A stretch of DNA of 64,000 nucleotides from Lonicera japonica (GCA_021464415.1 JAKCWG010000744.1:62001-126000), one strand, 5' to 3'; shown: positions 35,161 to 46,943, numbered from the stretch's first letter. The notes: generated from the letters alone by a model not told the origin. Numbers and translations: made by a program.

Positions 35161-35329
35161 TTATTGTCCATCATAATTTGTATGTGATTCTCAAGTTTTA
35201 AAATTAATGGCAAACTCTTTCAATCCACTTTTAATCATTCTCAACTAAAACAAATTGATTGGACCTAATTATATTGACTAAAAAGGGAACTTGAACATTG
35301 TCCTTACTGTTAAAGAGTACAAGTTTGTG

Positions 35330-38300
35330 CTCACTGAGTCTTTTCCAGCAGAACCTGGTAAGGGGGCGACCGATTAGGAACCCCAGGCTTGCCGGAGGTG
35401 AAAAAAGGCTGATGAGATGGCGTGGTTTTACATTCTGGCATTTTTGTCAAATGTGCTACAACATTAGCATTAGTTTTTTGCCACCGCCTACGACATAATA
35501 TTGAACCTCAAAGATATTTTTGGGGATCAAGATCATGTCGTAAGGTAGGTTTCGATGAAAGACCTTATGAACATAACTATAGCTGAAGGAACCCGAGTTA
35601 AGGATCTTGTTTTGAAGATGATCAGTCTTCTGAATGAACTAAGAGATCTTTGGGGCTGAAATCGATGGGGAAACTCAGGTCGATATCGTTCTCTAGTCAC
35701 TGCTGGATTTATTTAAGAGATTCCGACAGAATTACAACATGAATAAGCTTTATTCCTTGTTGGAACTTCTTAAAGAATTCTAAGCAGTTAAGGAACTCCT
35801 TGGTAAGCTGGCTAGTACTCTAGTGGCTGAGAAAGCTTCAACTTCTATGCCCAAAAGCAAGAAACGAAGAAGAAGAATGCATAAGCTGCAGTCCCACAAG
35901 GAGCAGTGCGTGCAGCAGTCACTGAACCTTTAGGAGGAGTGAAAAAGCCTATGGGCCAATGTTTTCACTGTCAGTAGAAAGTGCATTTGATGAAAGATTG
36001 TCCCTGTTTCCTAAACCGTTATAACAACATATGTGAATTTTCATCTATTTGTTGTTGTATCTTGTTTAGTGGTCCGATCTACCAGTACCTGGTGTGTAGA
36101 TTCGGGAGCCACTAATCATGTCTGCAATACTTTGCAGGGGTTCCAGGAAACCAGACAACTTAAAAATAGAGAAAATTTACATATGGGCAGCTACGAATGT
36201 GACAACAGTTGCAGTAGAAGATATTTATCTTCAGTTTAGTCAGAATAGGATATTAATGATTAAGTAATGTCTATATGTATCTTCCATTAGAAGGAATTTG
36301 ATTTCTATTTCTAGATTGGTTGAGGACAAATATTTTATTTATTTTAATGATAAATCAGTTATCATTAGAAAAAAATAAATAGTTTGTTTGTTCTGGTACA
36401 TTAGTGATTGATCTTTACATTATTAAATCCCGACTTGTCAGTACTACAACTGAGTGAATTGAATAGCATTAATAGTTTACCAATTAAGAGAAAGGAACCT
36501 TCAAAATGAACGAAATGTATTTTTGGCATTTACGCCTCGGTCATATTAATCTAAAAAGAATTCAAAAACTAGTCGAAAATGGGCCATTAGGTTCGTTGGA
36601 AGTGGAGTAACTTCCAGTTTGTGAATCATGTTTAGAAAGTAAAATGACTAAGAGATCATTCTCGGCAAAAGGCTATAGCGCTAAAGAATAGTTAAAACTG
36701 GTTCACTCTTATTTGTATGGTCACATGAATGTCCAGACTAGAGGAGGCTTTGAGTATTCGTCACATTTGTAGATGATTATTTAAAGTATAGATACATTTA
36801 CTTAATGCGACGTAAGTCTGAAATCTTTGAAAAATTCAAAGAATTCAAGACAGAAACGGAGAAGCATCTAGGAAAATAAGTCACTATGATCAGATCGTGG
36901 TGGTGAATACCTCTTGGGATAGTTCAAGGAATACTTATTAGAGAATGGGATTGCATCCCAGTTGTCTGCACCGAGAATGCCACAGCATGATGGTGTAGCA
37001 GAAAGAAGGAATAAGACTCTTATAGAAATGGTAAGATCTATGACGAGTTATTCAGACCTACCTGATTCTTTTTGGGGATATGCTTTAGAAATAGCTGTAT
37101 ATATTCTAAACTTGGTACCATCAAAGTCAGTACCTACTATACCCATAGAATTGTGGACTGGGCGTAAGCCTAGTCTGCGGCATATTCGGGTATGGGGTAG
37201 TCTAGTACATGTGCTGAAAGGTAATGCGGATTTGTTGGAATCAAGAATAGAAGTGTATTTCTTTGTTACGTATCCAAAATGAATCAATGGTGGTTTATTT
37301 TATAATCCTCGAGAATTTAAGGTTATTGTTATCAATGCCAGATTCTTAGAAGAGGATTATATCATGGACCATAAGCCCAGAAGTAATGTTGTTGTAGTGG
37401 AAATAAGAGGAGAGAAAAACAGGGCACAATTCGTCTATACCTTTAGTACAAGAGGAAATACCACAGTAAATGGATATCGACATTCCATTACCTAGTCGTA
37501 GTGGGAGGATTGCCGATACTTGTGCACATCTTGAATAAATCACTAATACGTAGGTTCTTAAACCAGCACAACGTGTGGATAGTGAGTTAGTATGTTCAAT
37601 ATTTGCACAATGTACACAAACACAAGTAGTGCCTCGTCGTAGTGGGTGGGTTGTTCGTTCACCTAGTCATTTTATATTCTTGGGAGAGTCTTATGACAAG
37701 GTCCCTGATGAATAAGAAACGAACCATTTTTAACTACAATGAAGTACTTCAAGATAAAGATACAAAAAATGGCAAAGGGTTATGAAATCTGAAATAGAGT
37801 CCATGTACTCTAACAAAGTCTGGGATCTTATAAAACCACCCGAAGGGATAAAACCTATCGGATGCAAGTGGGTATATAAGAGATAGAGAGGATTAGACGG
37901 GCTTAAATCAAGGCTTGTTGCTAAAAGGGATCACTCAGAAAGAAGGGGATCGATTATGATGAAACCTTTTTGTCGGTAGCCATGCCAAAGTCTATTCAGA
38001 TTCTCTTATCCATTGCGGCTCATCTTAATTACGAGATTTGGCAAGCGGATGTCAAGACAAATTTCCTTAATGGAAGTCTTGATAAAAGCATCTATATGAT
38101 GCGACCAGAAGGATTCATAACAAAGGGCCAAGAGCACATGTTGTGCAAGCTGAAGAAGCCCATTTATGGGCTTAAGCAAGTGTCTAGATCTTGGAACATC
38201 TGTTTTGACCATGAAATCAAATCTTTTGGTTTTGATCAATGTTCAGATGAGTCTTGTGTGTACAAAAGGCGCAGCCGAAGCGCGGTGGTATTCTAGGTAT

Positions 38301-39170
38301 TGTATGTGGATAATATCTTACCTATTGGAAGCGATATGTGAATATTATCTTCAATGAGGGTATGGTTATCAAGTCAGCTCGATATGAAGGACTTGGAAAA
38401 AGTTAGTCACATCCTTGGTATTAAGCTTATGCGAGATCGGAAAAATTAGGATGTTGGGCTTATTGCAAAGTACTTATATCGATACGATTCTTGCCAGATT
38501 TAGTATACAGGATTCCAAGAAAGGGTTTCTCCCTTTTAGGGATGGAATCACTCTATCCAAGATCAGTGTCATAAGACACATGATGAGATAGAAATGATGA
38601 TGACAGTTCCTTATACTTCGGTAATAAGAAGCCTCATGTATGCTATATTGTGTACTAGACCAGACATCTGCTTTACCGTTGATATGGTTAGCAAATATCA
38701 GTCTAATCCAGGGAAAGAGCACTGAACTGCGGTAAAACATATACTTAAGTACCTTAAAAGGACTCGAGTTTTTATGTTGGTTTACTAGGCAAACAGTTGT
38801 ACCTGTTGGATACACAGACCAGAATTTTTAGTCAAATGTTAGGATTCCAGAAAGTTAACTTCAGGTTATGTGTTTACTCTAAGAGGTGGAGTCATTAGTT
38901 GGAGGAGTATCAAGCAGTCATGCATTGGTGACTCCACCATGAAAGCTGAATATGTGGCTGCTTTAGAAGTAGCTAAGGCAGCGGTTTGGCTCAGGAAATT
39001 CCATATGAATCTAGATGTGGCACCTTCAGTGTTATAAGCTATTTCACTTTATTTTGATAATAGTGAAACGGTTGCGAACTCGAAAGAGCCGAGGATTCAT
39101 AAGAAGAGAAAACACATAGAGTGTTCACGTTGAGGGAATGGGAGTGAGACGCATAGCTGCATGGCTTTGA
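35330..39170 (+). pseudogene. Copia-2 gag-pol polyprotein, heavily broken
   Basis: Recognisable in order: gag remnants (35560-35900), a decayed CCHC knuckle near 35960, and protease WCVDSGATNHVCNTLQGF (36090). Then integrase zinc-region and core (FWGYALEIAVYIL, ELWTGRKPSLRHI; 36540-37260) and RT (YEIWQADVKTNFLNGSL, LCKLKKPIYGLKQ; 37970-38290) with a weakened YVDN catalytic motif where YVDD is expected. RNase H remnants follow (GYTDQNF, MKAEYVAAL, YFDNS; 38800-39070). Many stops and frame changes mean no activity. Tail sequence 38164-39185 is duplicated at 30035-31056. Confidence 0.88.
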
Positions 39171-39185
39171 GTCTAAGTGGGAGAT

Positions 39186-40648
39186 TGTTAGAGTGATATA
39201 CTAAAAGCCATAATTTTCTTGTTGGTTTGGATATGTTATAAACCTGGTTTTGCTATTTTAATGAGAATCTGTATAGGCAATGGTTGCATTATATTATTTA
39301 TTTAAATATTGTGCATGTGTGTCTTTTATTCCATATAGTAAATGATTTGGTGTGTAGAGTATAGCTTACACACAGAAGATCTTATCATCGGTTCTTGTGG
39401 AATATAAGTTTAATGGTTCACAGTCTTAGATGGAATTGGACACCCATCGGTAGGATTGTAGCACAAGTTTTAGTAGTTTATCTTAACTACAGGAAACGGT
39501 ATAGTTTTAACTCGTTGTGCTAGTACACTTTGTGTGTATTGAATAGGACTAGTTTGGATTAATTATTTTTATACTGACTATATAAAATAATTTAAATCCC
39601 ATGGTTATTATGATTACTTATGCTCTTAATCTTGAAATAATTAATAGACATATATATGTAGTGTTTGATGTTTTGACTCATTATGAGTGAGATTCATTTA
39701 TGGATCAATAATCTTCGTGAATTGGATGATGACACTATATGTATGATGAATATTAATTATTGACGGAATCCACGTCCCGGTATAGGGATTGATGATAGCC
39801 CCTTGAGAAGCTTATAAGTTTTGATCATGACCCTGCAGGTGGATTATTTAATCCGACATATCAAATAAGTTAAGTGATAGGTTCAAGGATTAAGAAGTCA
39901 TTTAAATATAATTGTCAGTAATTTAATTTAAATGACGGTTATCTGTAATCTTAACGTGGGGAGAATAATAAGTATTTAATAACAAGGAGCTCGAAATTAA
40001 ATTTTGAGATAAGGACGGGAGTGCAATTATAATTCTTTAGTGGTGTGAATTATAATTTATGGAAGGAACTAATTCCTAGTAGAATTAGGATTCCAACTTT
40101 CCATAGGAAGCCCAAACTTATTTCTCCTTAAGGTCCCTATCGTAGCCTTATATATACGCCGGCCTTGTCTCTTCTCATTATAACAATAATTCTCATGAGT
40201 TAGGGTTTGTTCTATTGAGAGAGGAGAAAATCTTGGTGATACCGTAGCCCACACTCGGTGCAAGATTTGATGGTGGAAGGAATACGATATAAGATCTTTA
40301 GGTTTTTCGGCATAGCAGTCGTAAATCAATCGTAACTTTTGATCCCACCGTTGGATCGGGCTGATATTTGGATATGTGATTTGGAACGCAAAGTTACTAT
40401 TATTACGCATAAAATCAGGACGATCAGAAGTCGTTTCGGTGGTGAAAACAATCGATTTTCGCAACCTAGCGAGAATTAAAAAATCTGACCAAATCGCAAT
40501 CTGATGCTTTCAAACCCTAGTCTCCTCATATGGATCCTCTACATGATCCACAAAGGTGAAATCCCTTTATTCTTATAGGGTTTTAGCAAAAGTTTTTTTA
40601 TTCAATCTATACGCAATATCGAACGATCCTGTATTTATGTCTCCATCA
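39186..40648 (+). repeat. Copia-2 3' LTR
   Basis: 1463 bp. Preceded by polypurine tract AAGTGGGAGAT and ends CTCCATCA. The next base starts the ULP exon (GATTGTGCACTC), so the insertion lies exactly before the catalytic-Cys motif. No left target copy survives because the left part of the tandem is deleted. Confidence 0.92.
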
Positions 40649-40880
40649 GATTGTGCACTCTACGTGTGAGTTTATAGAAAGGCTTGTCCAAGGACAAGAG
40701 ATTCCAAAAGAATTCGAGGACAAAGATTTGATGTCCAAAAAACGTGCACACATCGTTTGGTTAATATTGACTGATATACCCTATTACTGGTCGCTCAAAG
40801 ACCATCTCGAAAGAATGGCAATATTAGAGTTTTTGAAGAAAAACAAGGATCTATTCCAAGACGATGATGACCAACAATAG
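40649..40880 (+). pseudogene. ULP gene, last exon with catalytic Cys
   Basis: Opens with DCALYV (Cys codon TGT at 40652-40654), the active-site motif of C48 peptidases. A 2-bp loss in the GTGTGTG run shifts the frame, after which reading is continuous: CEFIERLVQGQEIPKEFEDK, AHIVWLILTDIPYYW, ILEFLKKNKDLFQDDDDQQ and stop at 40878. This matches the C-terminal end expected for MULE-borne ULP proteins. Downstream, 40963-41045 holds three ~33-bp repeats of a GAAATTG...ATGCAGTCAT unit. Confidence 0.75.
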
Positions 40881-41230
40881 AAACATCATATTTTTTGTTT
40901 ATAAAACTTTAGATATTTGTTACATATTAGTCTAAATCTCAAACTTTAATTTTGCACAAATGAAATTGTAAGTAATATGCAGCCATGTTGAAATTGTAAG
41001 TACTATGCAGTCATGGTGAAATTGAAGCTAATATGTAGTCATAGTCAAAAACACTTTGTTACAAATTTTGAATGAATAATAGTATCGCATTTTACTGAAT
41101 CCTTTTTTGTATGTTCATGTGTGTTACCATTTACCTTTTGTATTTGGAATTGTTTTGTGCAAATTCAAATATGCACTACTATAGAAAACACATATTATGA
41201 AAAAAGAAGGTTTGAACTATTCCTTTTTTT

Positions 41231-41970
41231 GCTGCAAAGTTCATATTGCAGTCCATATTTTCATTGCAATATGAACTTTGTAGTCCATATTTTTGGTGCA
41301 AAGTTCAAGTTTTACTGCAATATGAACTTTGCAATCCATATTTCACTACAAAGCCAATATTGCAGTCCATATTTCACTGAAAAGTTTCTTTGTCTCACTG
41401 CAATATGAACTTTGCAGTCCATATTTTTGGTGCAAAGTTCAAGTTTTACTACAATATGAACTTTGCAGTCCATATTTCACTGTAAAGTCCATAATGCAAT
41501 CCATATTTCACTGAAAAGTTTATGTGTCACTGTAATATGAACTTTGCAGTCCATATTTCATTGAAAAGTTTCTCTGTTTGCTGCAATATGAACTTTGCAG
41601 TCCAGAATTTTTGTAAAAAGTTCATGTTGCAGTCCATATTTTAGTGCAATGTGAACTTTGCAATTCACCTTTTTACTCCAATAGGAATTTTCAAGTGCAA
41701 ATTTCACTGCAATGTGAACTTTGCAATCCATATTTCAGTGCAAAGTTCATATTGCAGTCCATATTTCACTGCAAAATTCATATTGCACTTCATATTTCAC
41801 TACAAAGTCCATATTGCAGTCCACATTTCACTATAAAGTTTTTTTGTTTTATTGCAATATGAACTTTGCAGTCCATATTTCATTGTAAACTTCATATTAC
41901 AGTCCATATTTCACTGTAAAGTTCATATTGCAGTACATATTTTTTGTGCAAAGTAAACCTTGCAGTTCAT
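41231..41970. repeat. Palindromic minisatellite array 4
   Basis: About 24 copies of the same unit in alternating orientation, between the converging 3' ends of the ULP gene and the transposase gene. Confidence 0.9.
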
Positions 41971-42182
41971 TTTATCTACATTTAAGATTAACATATCCAG
42001 ATAAGAACAGTTAAATCTTACCATTCATTTCATATATGTTTAAGAAACAAATATATCCCATCATCAAAACTTCAAAGAAATCCAAATAAAAACCAAACAA
42101 TTTCTTCAACGTCTTCAAATTAACACAAAGAAATATCAAAAGTAAAGTGTACTTAACAACTAGTACACAAGATATACTAAAA

Positions 42183-44480
42183 CTAATGAATACTTTCCGA
42201 ACAAGTCTTTTTTTTGTGAAACCCAAGATGTTGACACCTTCTGCACTTACGCAACTTCCTCGCTTTTGAGCCTGTATTTGGAATTCGGTTCCATTTTGGA
42301 CAAGCTACGGTTCTCTTCATTTCTGGAGGCAAAATATGCAATTCATTTGTCACATCTCTCGGCCTATTAGCATTAGGGATAGGAAATATCGCATGCGAGT
42401 ACGATCTCTGATAATTCACGATAAAAAAACAAAGATCACAAAAATCATAAACACATTTTCCATCGGCCAGGATTGACAACACCGCATGATTGCAAGGAAA
42501 GCCTTCAATCTTCCAAGCATTGCAACTACGATGCCGGTAGTAAAGGTCCACTTTATGACTTTTTTCCTCTTGAACCTCGAAAACAAAATCATTTGACTTT
42601 GCAACTTTCCATGTCACTTTGTAACTTTCCATGTCTTACTCGCATTAATCTTCTCAGACAATATATTTTCCATGTCAGGGCATAATACTGTGTTCCAATT
42701 TCTTGAACTCTCACGTCGGTTGGACATCATGGTCATCAACTTCAAACGAATTTTATCCAGCATCGAGGTGATGGGTAGACTACGTTCTTTCACAATCCAG
42801 CCATTAAAGCTTTCCGCAATATTTGAACGCATCATTCCATACCTTTGTCTGGGGAAATAGGCATTTGCCCAATGATCTATTGGCGCATTTTGTAGAAAAT
42901 CTTTTATTTCATTTCCAGCAGCACCTTTCAAATCACTGAACGCACTTTGAAACTCAAGATGTGTAGAGGCATATGCACAATCCACAAACAACTGCAAGAT
43001 GAACAATTTCTTCTTACTTTTCCCCGAGAAACAAGTACTTAAGTTGTTCTTCAAATGCCACATACAATAGCTATGATAGAAGTTTGGAAAAACTTTAGCT
43101 ATCGACTTCACCAAACCCTAATGCTTGTCCGATATAAATGTGAAAACTCTATCACTAGGCAAAATAACCTTCAAATGGTTTAAAAACCAACACCAATTTT
43201 GCACGGTCTCCGAATCAATAACAACCATGGCAAAAGGGTATATTTCTACAACAATATCAAACAAACAAGAAGATAATTATCAATTCACAACTAATGCTTT
43301 TACATACTAATAATAACACGGAATAATGAAATCATTCTTGCACCGAATGATAAAAAAAAGATAAGTATACCTCCATTGCCATTCATTCCTGTAGCTGCTA
43401 GCATGCATCCCTTGAACTTTCCTTTTAAGAAAGTCCCATCTAAGCAAAATAGAGGACGACAAAACTTAAAGCCAAAAATTTGAGCCTCAAATAAGACAAA
43501 TAATCTCTAAAATTTATTGGTCTCTTCATTGACTTCAAGTATGGTGTAGCTACTGGGATTTGTCTTCTTTAAGGCCTCCAAATACCAAACAAGGTTGTTG
43601 TATGATAATGACTCATTCCCGTGTATTTCCTTCACAGCTAACTCTCTTCCTGCATAAGCGTAACAATAACTCAATCGAACTCCGTAGTCCCTTCGAAAAT
43701 CATCAATAATTTCGGAAGGCTTCACAAGGGGCCTATCTCTAACCAAGTCCATAATAGCATTTTTCACAAGCTTGCTACTCATATGCAGCTTTCTCAAATC
43801 CTTAAAGCCGATACCGCAAGTATGCTCACTAACCATCTTTTTAATAACAAAGAAGTTCGGTAGATTGAATTTCTGTGAAACATGAATCCTCCATTGACAT
43901 CCCCTTTCCTCATCCTTACTACAAACAAACGTTATTCTTATAGCATCGTTCCTTTTAAACTTGTAATCAAAACCTCTCTCAATTAAAAACTGCCTTAGCT
44001 TTAAACGGAAGTCTTATGCACCACATTCAAATCTCTGTCCAACACCGATTATTGTATTTGCCCAAACACTTGATTTTAGAGGTTGACGGACCTCCGAGGT
44101 GTCTGAACGAGTTACCGAACCACTTAATGCACTATAAGTATCATTAGCCACGGCATTGGAATTCGAACACTCTACCAATCTCACAAAGACATTGATAGTA
44201 TTTTCCCCCTTAATAATAGTAGAACATATCATACATTTAATCTCTTCATCGGTGCTTACAACGATCTCTTTCTCATCATGGATAACATACATTTCAAACA
44301 AGCAATGATTAATCTCAGACAATTTTTCACACATATATTCCTTGAGCTCGGAAAGTGAAGAATCGACCCTATACGAACACCAAAAGAACTACCACTAAAA
44401 GAAATCATTGCCATGACCCCACTTGAAATATCCCTATAAAATACGAAGAAAATAAGAACGGATAAACATCGCATCAAACT
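42183..44480 (-). pseudogene. MULE transposase, broken
   Basis: Minus strand, N to C: acidic N-terminal region (44334-44014, with CEKLSEINHCLFEMY), then MuDR-type DNA-binding part (FKRNDAIRITFVCSKDEERG, CQW, later HTCG; a WRKY/GCM1-like C-C-H-C zinc pattern). KDLRKLHMSSKLVKNAIMDL and RRDYGVRLSYCYAYAGREL follow. DDE core: LDGTFLKGKFKG (first Asp, codon 43438-43440), FTFISDKH (second Asp), SYCMWHLKNN and ESFNGWIV (Glu). C-terminal SWIM zinc finger (CNAWKIEGFPCNHA) and a CRRCQHLGFHKKKTC knuckle. An AT-rich intron lies near 43250-43370 (donor GGTATAC). Stops after FECGA, after ETNKF and after ISDKH make it inactive. It converges on the ULP gene. Confidence 0.85.
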
Positions 44481-44511
44481 CTATTTTGCAAAATACCTAC
44501 TACTCATCTAA

Positions 44512-44800
44512 CTGCAATATGAACTTTGCAATCCAGAATTTTAGTGCAAAGTTCATATTACAGTCCATATTTCACTGCAGTCCATAATTCACTGCAATAT
44601 GAACTTTGCAGTCCATATTTTTGGTGCAAAGTTCATATTGCAGTTCATAATTCACTACAATATAAACTTTGTAGTCCATATTTTTGGTGCAAAGTTCATA
44701 TTGCAGTACATAATTTTAGTGCAAAGTTCATATTGCAGTACAATTTTCTCTACAAAGCTTCTCTGTTTCACTGCAATATCAACTTTATAGTCCATACTTT
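44512..44800. repeat. Palindromic minisatellite array 5
   Basis: About 9-10 copies of the unit just upstream of the transposase coding region, mirroring array 1 upstream of the ULP coding region. Confidence 0.9.
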
Positions 44801-45382
44801 CACAACAATAATCATAGATATCATTGAAGGAATTCAACCTAATAATGAAGATAACTAATACTAAACTGAAGTTTGCAACTCTTACAAAAACCGTAGAAAA
44901 ACCTATTAACTTTCACAACAATAATCAAATATAACATTGGACAAAAATCAATCCAATGAACATCATTAATAGTAAAACGAAAATCAATCCTATCTAAAAT
45001 AAGCTAAAACAAAGAAAAACATCAAAAAGCTACAAATTATTACATTGAAAAACATTCGAAATCCATTGAATCACTCAAGAACGAGCTAGATAAAACGATT
45101 ATAGCTTGATACAATTGCGGTTGAAAACCTAGATCCACGCAGTAATAACGATCCATGCTCAAAATCACGATTGTAGACTTCGCGGCTCATAGTTTTCGCG
45201 CGAGTGAATATGAATACGTTTCAAACCTAGAAGGGTATGATTGGGACTTCATAAAAATAACAGGGGGTAATTTAGGTAATACATAACATGTTTTTTTATT
45301 AATTAAATAGTATTTAAATTTGTTTAAATACATTAATTTAAAATATAAAACAAAATAAGCCTCTTATACTAATCACTAATGC
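44801..45382 (-). other. 5' region of the transposase gene
   Basis: No protein features. On the minus strand this would hold the transposase promoter and leader. A less AT-rich patch at 45080-45230 resembles an untranslated exon, as at 10780-10964 on the other side. It ends in AT-rich sequence before the right inverted end. Confidence 0.4.
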
Positions 45383-45471
45383 AAAATAGGCCCTTCATTC
45401 AAAAAAATATTATTCACTAGATTTTTGGTAAAAACCAATGTATAACAAGACCTTCTACCTAATTTCTAGAA
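45383..45471 (-). repeat. MULE right inverted end
   Basis: AAAATAGGCCCTTCATT through CAAGACCTTCTACCTAATTT. Complement of the left end with about 70 percent identity, and also similar to the orphan end at 2418-2496. Confidence 0.65.
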
Positions 45472-45653
45472 AAAGCTAATGCTAGTGACGCAACTGCTAT
45501 ATGTTTGTAGTATATGGGTCATCGGCCAACAATAAGGCAAATAACTCCTCCTCATAGTGCTAATGGTGCAGCTTTAGTTTTACAAACACAAAATCAAGCT
45601 ATGTTGAAGCCAAGACGGAGAGACACAAAGCCAGAGAAAGAGAGAAGGGAAAA

Positions 45654-45752
45654 ATGAGGCTGAAAATATATCTATTTGGAGACTCAATTTGGGAAGAGTC
45701 CTTTAGTGATGGAGGCTGGGGTGCATCTCTAGCCCACCAATTCTCTCGCTCG
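45654..45752 (+). CDS. GDSL esterase/lipase, first exon (IAH1/CPRD49-like)
   Basis: ATG opens 33 codons beginning MRLKIYLFGDSIWEESF and containing GGWGASLAHQFSRS, then meets a donor GTATAT at 45753. The GDSI motif holds the catalytic Ser of the SGNH/GDSL hydrolase fold, and GGWG is typical of the isoamyl-acetate-hydrolysing-esterase branch. An AG-rich leader precedes it at 45600-45653. The usual next exon (a RGY-GYNTRWAL-like block) was not found anywhere in the remaining window. The following intron is filled by a probable Helitron and two LTR elements, so the gene is either split over a very long intron or truncated. The MULE end is about 180 bp upstream of the ATG. Confidence 0.72.
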
Positions 45753-46943
45753 GTATATATATATATTCTTAGTGATATATATATATATATATTTATATAT
45801 ATTGATGTTGATGTGGGTTTAATTTCAATCCATATATATATATATATATTATAACTATTACTAATAATAGAAACCTTCAACCACGTTCTGCCAAGTTTCC
45901 CATTCTCAAGCAGCCACGTGTCAATTTCTCCTTTTTTCCTTTTTATTTTTTCCCTTTTCTCCCTTTGAAATTTGAAAAAAAAAAAACTGCCATCTCAATT
46001 TCTCCTTCTTTCCATTTTTTTGCCCCTTTTCTCCCTTTGAAATTTGAAAAAATAAAAAAACTGCCATCTTTTTATATACCTGTTGGTTTTGATTAAATTG
46101 TCACGTTTTTGGTTACCCACTTCTCATTCTCTGTTTCAAAAAAAAAAAACTGTATCTAACGGTATTCCCAAAAAATCACTTTTGTTGCAACATAAATATG
46201 TATCTTTCCAACTTCTCCTTTACACAAACTCTTCCTCTCTCCTATGCATAATCAGATTTGTTGTTTTGAATGCTTTAAATACTTCGTGCACCACTTATAT
46301 ATTTCTCTCTCTATGTACATGTTTCTTTCCAATTTCTCCTTTACATACTCTTCCTCTCTGCTCTGCATAATTAGGTTTGTTGTTTTAAATGCTTTAATTA
46401 CTTCATGTACTATATTGCTTTATTTTATTGACGAATACGTTTCAATGGAGGGAAATTGCTAACTTTACTACAAATTTGTTACTAGAATCATAAACTTTCA
46501 TTGCATATCTACATAAATAATTTATCTTATTAATTATGAGAAAAGCAGAGATTTTAAAAGAATAAATAATTTTGAATTTTTTTGGTTAAAGTTAGTTCAA
46601 TAGATTATTTTGAAAATGGTGTTCCACGGCCTATATTTGGCATAGGAAAAAAAAATTGTCATGATAAAATAAAGCAATATAACAATGAAAAGTTACACAA
46701 AACATGTATTTACAATTTAATATATATTTGCATATTAAAACTGACGTGGGTTGCAGAATTTTCATCTTCTACTAAAAAATTTATAAAAAGGATTTGGAAA
46801 TTAATAAATCTATTTCTCTCTCTCTATATATATATATATTTATATGATATTTAAATCTTCATGATATTGCAAGTTTTGAGATTAATTCTAATATATATAT
46901 ATATTAACAAATAATTAGGGAAAAAGTAAAGTGAGATTGCAAC
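45753..46943. other. GDSL intron start and Helitron left part
   Basis: (TA)n tracts at 45755-45850. Two head-to-tail ~75-bp copies of a CTCCCTTTGAAATTTGAAAAA...CTGCCATCT unit lie at about 45925-46072. Two ~130-bp copies of a TTTCTCCTTTACA...GCATAAT(C/T)AG(A/G)TTTGTTGTTTT unit lie at about 46200-46410. No coding sequence recognised. Confidence 0.6.

Larger units (their letters stand above)
32538..35300 (+). other. Copia-2 leader, enlarged by Cassandra insertions
   Basis: Long untranslated leader between primer site and gag. Without the two Cassandra insertions it would be about 1.5 kb. It holds GTGAACTCCTTAAA(A/T)GGAGGCATAGGA in two copies (32791, 32861) and a ~105-bp tandem duplication at about 34270-34450 (CTCACCTCCATATCGG repeated). 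No protein is recognisable. Confidence 0.7.
12143..40880 (+). pseudogene. ULP1-type (C48) cysteine protease gene of the MULE, broken
   Basis: Remains of a multi-exon gene whose product in intact relatives resembles SUMO/ubiquitin-like proteases and is carried by MULEs rather than by ordinary host loci. Exon pieces: 12143-12747 plus 15295-15492; 15577-15674; possibly 27243-27290; 27948-28750; about 29385-29641; 29726-29971; 40649-40880. The catalytic His lies in an FHW motif (29859-29867) and the catalytic Cys in a DCALYV motif (40649-40666), the order expected for C48 peptidases. Three long LTR insertions and one Copia split it, and every exon has stops or frameshifts, so it makes no protease now. 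Confidence 0.75.
10595..45471. mobile_element. Giant Mutator-like element (MULE) with ULP1-type gene
   Basis: Inverted ends of about 85 bp, roughly 70 percent alike, at 10597-10681 and 45383-45471 enclose two converging broken genes. One is a ULP1-type cysteine protease on plus and the other a MULE transposase on minus. This gene pair is known from ULP-bearing MULEs (Kaonashi elements in Arabidopsis, CUMULE in melon). Five arrays of one palindromic minisatellite occur inside and none outside, which supports a single element. Removing the nested insertions leaves about 15 kb. The exact termini and the usual 9-bp target duplication are not clear by eye, so the borders are approximate. Confidence 0.72.

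Noticed and set aside
41231..41970. Regularly spaced repeats reminiscent of a CRISPR array.
   Set aside because: The sequence is a plant transposon. Spacers are themselves repeats, units are diverged and in both orientations, and there are no cas genes.
45599..45880. Minus-strand frame with Ile-Tyr repeats.
   Set aside because: Product of the (TA)n tract and the antisense of the GDSL exon.
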